Shown here piece after piece: positions 19,201 to 26,548 of a DNA stretch of 45,749 nucleotides. Every line of letters begins with the position of its first letter. Positions within the stretch are counted from its first letter, which is position 1. The stretch lies in contig JBBDIU010000021.1 in the NCBI GenBank assembly GCA_040880205.1, positions 1 through 45,749 on the forward strand, in the 5' to 3' direction. The notes beneath the pieces are model-generated. The model saw only the letters and a program-made list of their open reading frames with translations. It had not been told where the DNA came from and did no database searches. The translations under genes and the position numbers were made by a program. Source of the DNA: WACF01 sp040880205. GTDB taxonomy: Bacteria; Pseudomonadota; Gammaproteobacteria; Pseudomonadales; Cellvibrionaceae.

Positions 19201-19355
19201 CGATTTACTCCTTATCCTGGGCAGCAAAAATAGCAGCGGACAAGGCGCGACCTGCAAGCGCAACCGGCTTCTCCTGCCGCTGCCAGGTGGCGCGTTTTAG
19301 CGAGTCACGCATTCCCCATCCGTTTCAATTACTGCTTGGCCAGCTACAAGGGTGA
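16284..19355 (+). CDS. ydiJ: YdiJ-type D-2-hydroxyglutarate dehydrogenase
   Basis: 1023-residue FAD/Fe-S oxidoreductase very like E. coli YdiJ (1018 residues), which oxidises D-2-hydroxyglutarate. The PCMH-type FAD domain has PRGGGTGTNGQALDEG and STSNRATIGGMINTDASGQG. The FAD-oxidase C domain has YGMFGHADAGVIHVRPALDM. A 4Fe-4S cluster motif CLACKACTTGCPV lies at about residue 676, with an upstream CNGNAACFNW...MCPS segment. A C-terminal CCG-type motif, GCCGMAGTFGHE, is near 952. I chose the ATG at 16284; an in-frame TTG at 16251 would add 11 residues. It is divergent from lhgO. Confidence 0.94.
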   Translation: MLPRLDAMPEAGELYQRFARQLRERGFAGDIHLDFSSRTLQSTDNSIYQRFPQGVLYPAKTEDVICLAELSQQPTFQSLSFCPRGGGTGTNGQALDEGFVVDLSKHMNRILEIDPEQRWARVQAGVVKDQLNAALEPHGLFFAPDLSTSNRATIGGMINTDASGQGSCRYGKTRNHLLEVETVFIDGSRWMSRPIDDRELAFVGERQDRIGQIHRLTNNIHIEHRQLINTTFPPLNRSLTGYDLAHLRDNDNQFDLNSLLCGSEGTLGFITEAVVSLEPLPRYTALAVFQYDDFVAALRDCRVLLRTKPTAVETIDNTIVELAKGDEIWPSVSSAFSNGGLAADGNIARHLAAVNFVEFTANSEAQLATLLEDFSRSLEKDSDNPRRLGYTLIRDGKTIKKIWAMRKKSVGLLGNTPGHKRPVPFVEDTAVPPEHLADYIAEFRTILDKRQLSYGMFGHADAGVIHVRPALDMRDLASIQTVREISDQVFALTQRYGGVLWGEHGKGVRSEYSPATFGDLYPQLQRIKAAFDPHNQLNSGKIATPESTPSSTNNLLRIDTTPTRGARDRLIPTAIWDDYGDAVNCNGNAACFNWNPDQSMCPSWKGTRERKYSPKGRAMLMKEWLSQLAKKNCHPQRAAAAEAPPFNLFRKLAASLQHWRGQEDFSHEVYDSMDACLACKACTTGCPVQVDVPAFRSIFFSYYFRRYLRPVRHHFIASMEVLLPWAAIAPAFYNGLTQWRPMQWLIGKLVGLTAIPPIRGASFRGELEKLNIRVARPELLRELSSDEKKRSVILVQDVFTRFFEADLVLDICRFLKAMGIEVWLAPFKRNGKPLHVLGFLSAFNRVARDTADNLQQLAASGIALVGIEPSMTLTYRGEYRQSLGKDVTPDVLLLQEWLAQHGELLRANRARFAPAEFRLLPHCSEAALANASLADWQTLFTALGCSLNVEAVGCCGMAGTFGHETKHLATSKTIYSLSWAAKIAADKARPASATGFSCRCQVARFSESRIPHPFQLLLGQLQG

Positions 19356-19382
19356 CGCTGATGCGCCCAAGGTGGCAAACCT

Positions 19383-20264
19383 TTACGGCTTAAACACAAT
19401 CGTCTTGTTCCCGTTCAACAACACCCGGTGTTCGGCGTGCCAACGCACCGCACGCCTGAGCACCACGGCTTCGATGTCGCGGCCAATTTCCACCAACTGC
19501 TCGGGTGTATTGGCGTGATTAACGCGTTCCACCGCTTGTTCGATAATCGGGCCCTCGTCCAATTCCGGGGTGACGTAATGGGCGGTCGCCCCGATCAATT
19601 TAACTCCACGCGCATGGGCCTGATGATAAGGCTTGGCACCTTTGAAACCCGGGAGAAATGAATGATGGATATTGATCGCCCTGCCCGCCAACACCCGGCA
19701 GGCCTGATCGCTAAGTATCTGCATATACCGGGCTAGCACCAGAAAATCCGCATCGGCCTGGGTGAACAGTTCCAGAATTTGAGCTTCTTGTTCAGCTTTG
19801 TTGCCCGAATCCACCGGAAAATGGTGATACGGCAGACCGTACCACTCCACCAGCGAGCGCATGGTGGGATGATTGGAAACCACGGCGACAATGTCCACCG
19901 GCAGCGAACCGAGCTTCCAACTGTTCAACAAGGCATTGAGGCAGTGCCCCCAATTGGAAACCGCGATAACCACTCGGGCGCGATAGGTATTGTCGTGCAA
20001 CTCCCAATTCATGCCGTAGGTGGTGGCAATCGACTGGAACCCAGTTTGAACGCTGGCAATACTCGGTCCTCCGCGTTCCGAACTGTCAAATACGGTGCGC
20101 ATAAAAAACTGCTGCGTGTCTCGATCCTCGAACTGAGACGATTCGCGGATATTGAATCCCTGATCGCGGAAAAAGGTCGCCACCGTCGCGACAATGCCCG
20201 GCTGATCCGCGCAGCTGAATTTCAAAATAATCTCGGCAGCCCGCCGGTTCTCGGTTTGTTCCAT
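19383..20264 (-). CDS. purU: Formyltetrahydrofolate deformylase PurU
   Basis: 293-residue enzyme that hydrolyses 10-formyl-THF to THF and formate, balancing one-carbon pools and feeding formate to PurT. An N-terminal ACT domain (about 8-90, FSCADQPGIVATVATFF) is followed by the formyltransferase-fold domain. That domain shows AINIHHSFLPGFKGAKPYHQA and ATAHYVTPELDEGPIIEQ, which carry the catalytic His and Asp. Length matches the family (about 285). It converges with ydiJ, with only 27 bp between stops and no clear terminator there. Confidence 0.96.
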   Translation of the reverse strand: MEQTENRRAAEIILKFSCADQPGIVATVATFFRDQGFNIRESSQFEDRDTQQFFMRTVFDSSERGGPSIASVQTGFQSIATTYGMNWELHDNTYRARVVIAVSNWGHCLNALLNSWKLGSLPVDIVAVVSNHPTMRSLVEWYGLPYHHFPVDSGNKAEQEAQILELFTQADADFLVLARYMQILSDQACRVLAGRAINIHHSFLPGFKGAKPYHQAHARGVKLIGATAHYVTPELDEGPIIEQAVERVNHANTPEQLVEIGRDIEAVVLRRAVRWHAEHRVLLNGNKTIVFKP

Positions 20265-20678
20265 CGTTAACCCCCAGTCAGTTCAGTCGCCGTTCGGCGG
20301 CGCGAGTGTCCCCAAACGGTCCATTTCGGTCCGCCGCCGGACGCCCTTTTGTAACAATTCGTCTTAGTACCAGTCTTTCTTATGGCGAATTGATTTGTAA
20401 GATCAGACATTGATCGTAATTCTCACAACACCGGGCCGACTAGCCCGTGCATTTGACTATACTTATGGGTGCAAGCACGGATAAAGGCGTGATGCGCTTG
20501 CACGTTAGGGTATACCAACCTGGGAATGAATTGTTAAGGAAATTGGCGTAGGGAGCACTACCGCTTCGAGAGTCCAAGCGCCAGAACGGCAAAGTCGGTC
20601 GCGATTTTGCAGGCCTTGGTGAAACGTTCGGGCTAGGAACTGAACCTGACCACCAACCTCTAACGCTAGACCTCAGTC
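20265..20678. promoter_or_regulatory. Control region upstream of the envelope-system cluster
   Basis: 414 bp non-coding gap between divergent purU and the first gene of the long plus-strand cluster. It contains a GC hairpin CGGGC...GCCCG near 20433-20448 and a TATACT hexamer (about 20456-20461). An 8 bp inverted repeat follows, GTGCAAGC (20469-20476) and GCTTGCAC (20496-20503), with a 19 bp spacer. The inverted repeat just downstream of a possible -10 box could be an operator. I could not pair the -10 with a convincing -35, so the promoter is only a guess. Confidence 0.3.
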
Positions 20679-22148
20679 ATGGAAATGCCAACGTCACAGC
20701 GCCACCTTATGAACCGAGCGAGCGACTTAGTGCAGCCGGCACGGATTGCGGGCGCAAATCGACCGGACCGGGCTCGACCGGCGGTCAGTGTCGCGTTTGT
20801 TTATCGCGCGATGGTTTACTTCGCCAAGGTTTGCCTGGCAATGCTCTGTCTGGCAACGGGCGCAACCGCCGCGGTCGCCAATGAACCCGGTCAGCCCGCG
20901 GAATCCCCCACCGAAGGGGCCGCCACCGGATCGGATGAGTCCCTGGACCACGTGGTTTCCCAGCGCGAAAGCCTGAATGATTACCAGAATGCCATTGCCC
21001 GCCTGGAGGCCGAACAGGGTGCGTGGGGCAGTGGTCTGGCGGAACAGCTGGGCGGCCTGGGTCGGACTTACCAACTACGCGGCCATCACCGGGATGCCAT
21101 TGAGATTTTTGAACGCGCCATTCATATCAGTCGAGTCAACAACGGCCTGTACGACCTTAGCCAGGTGCCGATTGTCGAAGATATGCTGGAGAGCCTGATG
21201 GCTCGTGGGCTGTGGGAAGAAGTACACCAGAGCCACCAGTACCTCTACTGGCTGCACAAACGCAACTACGGTGCGCAGGACCCGCGCATGTTGCCAGTGA
21301 TTGATCGCATCGGAAAATGGTACATCAGCGATTACGCACTCAATCCCAACCGGCGAGTGACAGACCAGTTGCTGAATGCCTACGACCTGTTTGAACACGC
21401 CATCAGCATCATCACCGGAACTTACGGCCAGGAGGATCTGCGAATGATCGAGCCGCTGCGCGGCCTGGTCATGTCCAATTGGTATTTTGCCAGCTTTCGC
21501 GGCAACAGTTACCTGAGTCCATCGCAGGAGCATGCGTTCAGGAGTGAGTTGAGCGCTAGCACTCTTGGCCGTGGCCTTACCCACGAGCAAACCCCCAATC
21601 AATTGGGTCAGCGCGTGCGCAACAGCTACCTCGACGGCAAACGCGCAATCGAAAAAATGGTAGAGATCTACACCAGCAGCCCGAACGCACCACCGGGCGC
21701 CGCAGCCAATGCCAAGGTGGAATTGGCGGACTGGCAACAGCTCTTCGGCAAATATCGCCTCGCCAGCGATTTATACCGGGAGGCCTACCTGGAACTGATG
21801 GCCGACGCGGCGACGCCGGCGCAAGTTGAGAAAAGGTTTAGCCGTCCCGTGGCACTGCCGGAACTGGACTTCGTCGAATCGGATATTGAGCAACCGGCCA
21901 AGGTGCGGGGTCCGCGCGGCCGCGAATCGGCGGAACCTATCCACTACGTTCTAGTCAGTTTTAATGTAAACCGTTTCGGTACGGCGGAACGTATCGACAT
22001 CCTGGAATCGCGCCCCGAGGACGATGTTGGGCGTCGCACCCGCGTGAAACACGCACTCGAAAGTACCCGCTTCCGACCACGCCTGGTGAATGGCGAGCCG
22101 GTGGATACCGAGGGTCTTACCCAGCGATATGTATTTACCTCCGATTAG
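20679..22148 (+). CDS. Periplasmic TPR protein with TonB C-terminal-like domain
   Basis: 489-residue exported protein. A hydrophobic signal segment (residues 45-66, MVYFAKVCLAMLCLATGATA) suggests the true start may be the ATG at 20811; an ATG at 20709 is also possible. TPR-like helices follow (about 90-260, e.g. LGGLGRTYQLRGHHRDAIEIF). The last 70 residues (HYVLVSFNVNRFGTAERIDI ... TRFRPRLVNGEPVDT) have the pattern of the TonB C-terminal domain. Unlike TonB it has no Pro-rich linker and probably no retained anchor. It opens the 13-gene cluster that also encodes an ExbB-like subunit. Confidence 0.7.
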   Translation: MEMPTSQRHLMNRASDLVQPARIAGANRPDRARPAVSVAFVYRAMVYFAKVCLAMLCLATGATAAVANEPGQPAESPTEGAATGSDESLDHVVSQRESLNDYQNAIARLEAEQGAWGSGLAEQLGGLGRTYQLRGHHRDAIEIFERAIHISRVNNGLYDLSQVPIVEDMLESLMARGLWEEVHQSHQYLYWLHKRNYGAQDPRMLPVIDRIGKWYISDYALNPNRRVTDQLLNAYDLFEHAISIITGTYGQEDLRMIEPLRGLVMSNWYFASFRGNSYLSPSQEHAFRSELSASTLGRGLTHEQTPNQLGQRVRNSYLDGKRAIEKMVEIYTSSPNAPPGAAANAKVELADWQQLFGKYRLASDLYREAYLELMADAATPAQVEKRFSRPVALPELDFVESDIEQPAKVRGPRGRESAEPIHYVLVSFNVNRFGTAERIDILESRPEDDVGRRTRVKHALESTRFRPRLVNGEPVDTEGLTQRYVFTSD

Positions 22149-22181
22149 GGCTTGGCGATCACAATGCGCGGCCAAAACGGT

Positions 22182-22207
22182 TGTAGGCTCCGTGGCGGAG
22201 CGCTACA
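22182..22207. repeat. REP-like/terminator-like hairpin
   Basis: TGTAGGCTCCG and CGGAGCGCTACA form an imperfect 11/12-base stem around a TGG loop, 33 bp after the TPR/TonB-C gene. The GTAG at its foot resembles REP elements, but there is no T tract. It may be a REP relic or a weak terminator. Confidence 0.45.
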
Positions 22208-22407
22208 TTAGACGCGCCAGTGGGCACGGATCCGGGTGACATGATTCAAACGTACCAGGACGGATGCTTCGGCCTGCATGGTTTTACGCGAATTGTATGA
22301 TGTTACACACGTTGATTTTGCGGAGCTGATGTCGAAGAAATGACCGGCAACTAAAACTCTTCGTCGGTCAGCTTGCCGCAAATAGCCCACGACAAATAGG
22401 TGTTACA

Positions 22408-23565
22408 ATGAAAACCCTGCGAGTCGCCACAGTAACCACCGCGTTCCTCATTAGTCTTTCTCTAATGAGTGCCTGTAAAACGCAGCAGTCCCGGCCCCAG
22501 GCCCAGAGCCCCGCGCCGCCTTTACCGTCATCCTCTTCGTCGTCCTCATCGTCGTCTTCCGGCAGCTCATCGAGTTCATCCAGCTCGTCGCCTGGCCAAA
22601 CCGCCAGCATGCCGAGCCCAACATCCAGTTCGTCTTCGTCCAGGTCCTCATCATCGGGTCTTCCTTCGCCATCGCCCGCGGGTTCGATACCCTCTTCTTC
22701 ACCCAGTGCATCATCCCGATCTGATTCGTCGTCGCAGGGCTCCAGTACCGCATCCGGAGACAGGCAAATGACCGGGCAGCCGGGTGCGGATGCCAGCCCG
22801 GGCGCGCCCCCAGGGCAGGGTGAGGCGGGAACCACCGCGGGAACCTCCGGGCAACAGGGCGAAACCGCGACGACCGACACAGCGCGCGTCTCGCAACGGG
22901 CCTCGCAACGGCAAAATGACGAACTTGATTTCTCTGAAGCACAAGCCAGCGCATCCAGTACTGGCGGACAAGGCAGCACGGCCGCCGGTACCGTTTCCAG
23001 TGCGGGTTCCAATACCGCCGGGGGAAGGGGTGGCGGCGGGAACCCTGACCAGCCAGGCGCTGACGGCAGGGCTGGCGCCGGAGGGTCCGGAACCCTGAGT
23101 CACGAAGAACAAATCGCGGTTCTGGATCGCGAACTTGAAGGGTCCATGGGCGAATACGATGGCATGATCCTGCGCGAACGACGCAATGTGTTGGGCCGCT
23201 CCAGTGCAGAAAGTAGTGAAGAGCAAGTAGACGATTTCGACCGAACCCTGTCCTACTACGAAGAAGGCGACCTGAGTGGCGAGGAGAGCGGCGACAATTC
23301 GATTCCCGCCACTCCCGGCGGCGGTGATCCCGAGGTCGCCGCTGCGCCAGGTAACGCGAGGTCCGGCGGCCACCCGAATGGCTCGGACGCGGGCGGCCCC
23401 GGCAGAGCCAACGATGCGGCTTACGCACCGCCGGACGACATACCCAGCGGCGACGACGACGATGTGGTGGCCCGGCAGATTCGCGAAGCCGCCATGTACG
23501 AGGACGATCCCGAACTGCGAGAGAAGTTATGGGAAGAATATCGCAAGTACAAAGAGCAGACTTGA
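22408..23565 (+). CDS. Poly-serine-linker lipoprotein
   Basis: 385-residue lipoprotein. The signal peptide ends in lipobox LMSAC (Cys at residue 23), followed by Lys rather than Asp, so outer-membrane sorting is expected. Residues about 40-115 are almost all Ser with Pro/Gly, coded by mixed TCN/AGY codons rather than a simple repeat. A Gly/Ala/Gln-rich stretch follows to about 225. The only structured-looking part is the acidic C-terminus (about 230-385; EEQIAVLDRELEGSMGEYDG and a charged tail). Poly-Ser linkers are known from Saccharophagus and relatives, usually in secreted enzymes. No catalytic domain is visible; it may be a tether. AGG seven bases before the ATG supports the start. Confidence 0.8.
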   Translation: MKTLRVATVTTAFLISLSLMSACKTQQSRPQAQSPAPPLPSSSSSSSSSSSGSSSSSSSSSPGQTASMPSPTSSSSSSRSSSSGLPSPSPAGSIPSSSPSASSRSDSSSQGSSTASGDRQMTGQPGADASPGAPPGQGEAGTTAGTSGQQGETATTDTARVSQRASQRQNDELDFSEAQASASSTGGQGSTAAGTVSSAGSNTAGGRGGGGNPDQPGADGRAGAGGSGTLSHEEQIAVLDRELEGSMGEYDGMILRERRNVLGRSSAESSEEQVDDFDRTLSYYEEGDLSGEESGDNSIPATPGGGDPEVAAAPGNARSGGHPNGSDAGGPGRANDAAYAPPDDIPSGDDDDVVARQIREAAMYEDDPELREKLWEEYRKYKEQT

Positions 23566-24773
23566 TCACCCGAGCCACCATCTTCCACTGGACACTGTTG
23601 TGCCTGGCTATGGTGGCGGTGACCAGCTGTTCGACCCACCGGGTAAAGAGTGCCAACCACGTTCCAGTAGAGCGGGAAACCGCGCAACTGCCCGAACACC
23701 ACCTGTTGGACGTGGGTGTCCAGGTATTCGATACCGGACTCGACCAGGCGCTGGAAGACGACGACCTGTTGATTTTCCCGGAGGTGCGCAAGGCCGAATC
23801 CCACTACATGGCCCACCACGTGATGGAATCCCTGCAAACCAGCGCGGCTTGGGGCGCGGTGCGCGTAGTGCCGGATAGCCACAACGCGGTGGATATACTG
23901 GTTCGGGGGGAAATCGTCCAATCCGATGGTGAACTTTTATTGCTCAGAGTGGCCGTGGAAGACGCCAGCGGTCGCCTGTGGTTCGACCGGGTATATCAGG
24001 GGCTGGCCAGCAAATACGCCTACCAGCGCCGACCGGGTACCGACAACACCGCCGACCCCTTCCAGGGAATGTACAACCAGATCGCCAACGACATGCTGAC
24101 CCATCGGCAGAAGCTCAGCGAGCAGCGCTTGAGCGAGATCCGCACGATCGGCGAACTGCGCTTCGCCCGGAGTTTTTCACCGGAGGCGTTCGGAGACCAC
24201 CTGACCCAAAATAAAAAAGGTCATTACGAGATTACCCGGTTACCGGCCGTTAACGATCCCATGTTGGCGCGCATCCAACGCATTCGCGAAAGAGATTATC
24301 TGTTCGTGGACACCATGCAGCAGCACTACGGCAACTTTGTGCACCAGATGGACAGGCCCTATCAGGAGTGGCGCAAGCAGACCTATGAAGAGGTAGTCGC
24401 CATGCGCGACCTGCGCCGCACCGCACGCAACCGAACCATTGCGGGCATTGCCTCGATTGTGGGTGGCATTGCGGCCGCCGGCAACAACAGCGGCTCGGCA
24501 CGGGCCGCGGGACAGGTGGGCGTGATCGGGGGCGGCTACATGGTGAAAAGCGGCTTCGACAAAGGCTCGCAAGCCAAAATCCACATCGAAGCCCTGCAAG
24601 AGCTCGGCGACTCGCTGGAAGCGGAAATTCAGCCCCAGGTAATTGAATTGGAAGACCGCACCATCACCTTGTCGGGAACGGTCGAAAATCAATACGAGCA
24701 GTGGCGCGAGCTGTTGCAGGAAATCTACCGCGCAGACACCCAGGGAATGAATGCTAGCGGAACATTAGAATAA
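23529..24773 (+). CDS. Outer-membrane lipoprotein of unknown function
   Basis: 414-residue lipoprotein with signal peptide and lipobox VTSC (Cys near residue 34). It overlaps the preceding gene by 37 bp. The ATG has GAGAG just upstream; a TTG at 23562 is an alternative. After the lipobox, residues about 55-165 form an alpha/beta-looking region (LLDVGVQVFDTGLD, AVDILVRGEIVQSDGELLLL). A helical, charged region (about 180-310) follows, then a Gly/Ala segment with GIASIVGGIAAAG near 320 and a final region with EDRTITLSGTVENQYEQW. I do not recognise a named family. The overlap indicates co-translation with the poly-Ser lipoprotein. Confidence 0.8.
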   Translation: MGRISQVQRADLITRATIFHWTLLCLAMVAVTSCSTHRVKSANHVPVERETAQLPEHHLLDVGVQVFDTGLDQALEDDDLLIFPEVRKAESHYMAHHVMESLQTSAAWGAVRVVPDSHNAVDILVRGEIVQSDGELLLLRVAVEDASGRLWFDRVYQGLASKYAYQRRPGTDNTADPFQGMYNQIANDMLTHRQKLSEQRLSEIRTIGELRFARSFSPEAFGDHLTQNKKGHYEITRLPAVNDPMLARIQRIRERDYLFVDTMQQHYGNFVHQMDRPYQEWRKQTYEEVVAMRDLRRTARNRTIAGIASIVGGIAAAGNNSGSARAAGQVGVIGGGYMVKSGFDKGSQAKIHIEALQELGDSLEAEIQPQVIELEDRTITLSGTVENQYEQWRELLQEIYRADTQGMNASGTLE

Positions 24774-25015
24774 TCCCTCTCATCAAAGGTGCGGTAGGCC
24801 ATGTCCCTGGACCGCCAGCGCCGGGCGGCGTGGGTCTCATGACCCCATCGCTCCTCAACAGGGCTCTTGCATTCCACGCGACGCGTCGAGTTTGACAGGC
24901 GCCCGGACGGCAGGGTCTGAGGCAATGATTTTCACGGTGTAATCTACGCTGTAACCATCTAAAGATACGGCAAGATCGAAACACGGCAAGTACCGAAAAA
25001 CGGCTGTGGGAACCC

Positions 25016-26548
25016 ATGACGGAAAAGCACACAAACAGTAATTACGAGGCGATTGCGCCGGTCCAGGTGGACCTGAACGCCCACCCGGAAGATCTCAATT
25101 ACAGGACTCGGCGAACCTCTTTTTGGAGGCAGCATCGCGTTATGATCATCGGTCTGGGGGTTTGCCTCGGGCTGCTGCTGGCGGTCGTATTTGTGCTGCC
25201 CGCCGTAGTAGATCCCGTACCGACGCCCAAGACCGCCATGGCACCCCCGCTAGATCCCCAGGCGGCTGCTGCGGTCCGGGGTCCCACCGAGTCGCCCTGG
25301 CAGGACGCACAGTTCGCCAAGGCACGTCGGGAAGCCCAAACCATCCTGGAAAAACTATTGGAAAGGCAGGAAGAGCTGGAAGGAATTCGAGCCGACCTGT
25401 GGGCGGCCGAGGACTACGCCGCGGCGCAACAGCTGGCCGAAACAGCAGACGAGCATTATCGCCGCCAGGAATTTCCACAAGCGCAGCAGTATTATAAGGA
25501 TAGTTTGCAACGCTTCGATGAACTGCTGCAGCGCAGCCAAGCTGTATTTGCCTCGGCCCTGACCGCCGGACAACAGGCCATTGTCGACGGTGACGCAGCT
25601 CTGGCGCGAGAGCAATTCCAACTGGCATCCCACATCGAGCCGGACAGCGCCGAGGTGGAAACCGGTTTAGAACGCGCCACCGTGTTGAAAGATGTACTGG
25701 CGGAAATTGATGCGGGTGATCGAGTTCGACGCAATAATGAACTGGAAGATGCCAAACAACACTATCAACGCGCCTTGCAGCTGGATGCGCAGTCGCCACT
25801 CGCCAGCAGGCGGCTAGGTGAGATTAACGGGGCAATTGCGGATCGCAATTTTGGCGAGAATATGTCAGTTGGCTTTGCCGCCATGAGCGACAGCAATTAT
25901 CCACGGGCCATCGACGCATTTCAACGCGCACTAGACATCAAGCCCGATGCCACCGACGCGCGTAACGCCCTCACTCAAGCGCAAAACGAGAAAACTCAAA
26001 CGACCTTGCAAAGCCTGCTGACCACGGCCAGGAAACAGGAACAAAATGAACAGTGGCAAGCGGCGGCGGAAAATTACCAGCAGGCCTTGGAGATAGATGC
26101 AAACCTCGCCGAGGCACGCGCAGGCAGTATCCGTGCGGGTACCCGCGCGGATATCGACAAAAAACTGCAAGCCATCCTCGCGTCGCCACAACGCCTGACC
26201 ACCGCGTCCGTGCACCGCGAATATCAGGCGTTCTATCAGGACATGCGCCGCATCAAGAATGTCGGTCCGCGGTTACACGAACAACTGGACCAACTTGAAC
26301 AGGCACTGCACATCGCGGTGCAACCCGTGACGGTGCAGTTGATTTCCGACGAAGCCACCGAAGTGATCTTGTACCGGGTAGGCGAACTGGGCAGCTTCAG
26401 CGAAACCGAGGTAACGCTCCAACCAGGCACCTATACCGTGGTGGGCACTCGCAAAGGCTATCGCGACGTTCGGCAGGAATTCACTGTGTCGGCTGGCAGT
26501 ACTCGCTCAGTCACTGTTCAGTGTGTAGAGAAGATTACCCAGGGATGA
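25016..26548 (+). CDS. Membrane-anchored TPR protein with PEGA-like C-terminus
   Basis: 510-residue protein with a short cytoplasmic N-terminus and one membrane segment (about 43-66, VMIIGLGVCLGLLLAVVFVL). A long periplasmic region follows: coiled coil (about 100-150), then TPR-like repeats (about 150-400; FPQAQQYYKDSLQRFDELL, YPRAIDAFQRALDIKPDATD, WQAAAENYQQALEIDANLAE). It ends in a beta-rich PEGA-like domain (VTLQPGTYTVVGTRKGYRDV). The stop overlaps the next start (ATGA). TPRs and PEGA domains usually serve as binding scaffolds, so this is a likely assembly platform in the periplasm. The gap upstream (24774-25015) has no gene and could hold a promoter. Confidence 0.82.
   Translation: MTEKHTNSNYEAIAPVQVDLNAHPEDLNYRTRRTSFWRQHRVMIIGLGVCLGLLLAVVFVLPAVVDPVPTPKTAMAPPLDPQAAAAVRGPTESPWQDAQFAKARREAQTILEKLLERQEELEGIRADLWAAEDYAAAQQLAETADEHYRRQEFPQAQQYYKDSLQRFDELLQRSQAVFASALTAGQQAIVDGDAALAREQFQLASHIEPDSAEVETGLERATVLKDVLAEIDAGDRVRRNNELEDAKQHYQRALQLDAQSPLASRRLGEINGAIADRNFGENMSVGFAAMSDSNYPRAIDAFQRALDIKPDATDARNALTQAQNEKTQTTLQSLLTTARKQEQNEQWQAAAENYQQALEIDANLAEARAGSIRAGTRADIDKKLQAILASPQRLTTASVHREYQAFYQDMRRIKNVGPRLHEQLDQLEQALHIAVQPVTVQLISDEATEVILYRVGELGSFSETEVTLQPGTYTVVGTRKGYRDVRQEFTVSAGSTRSVTVQCVEKITQG

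Noticed and set aside
20453..20461. Sigma-70 promoter TTTGAC/TATACT before the envelope cluster
   Set aside because: The hexamers touch each other instead of being 16-18 bp apart; no better -35 found.
22451..23791. 446-codon open frame on the minus strand
   Set aside because: It is antisense to the poly-Ser lipoprotein and the start of the next one. Its Arg/Trp/Ser-rich translation is what GC-rich Ser/Gly codons give in the opposite frame, and it has no start signal or domain.
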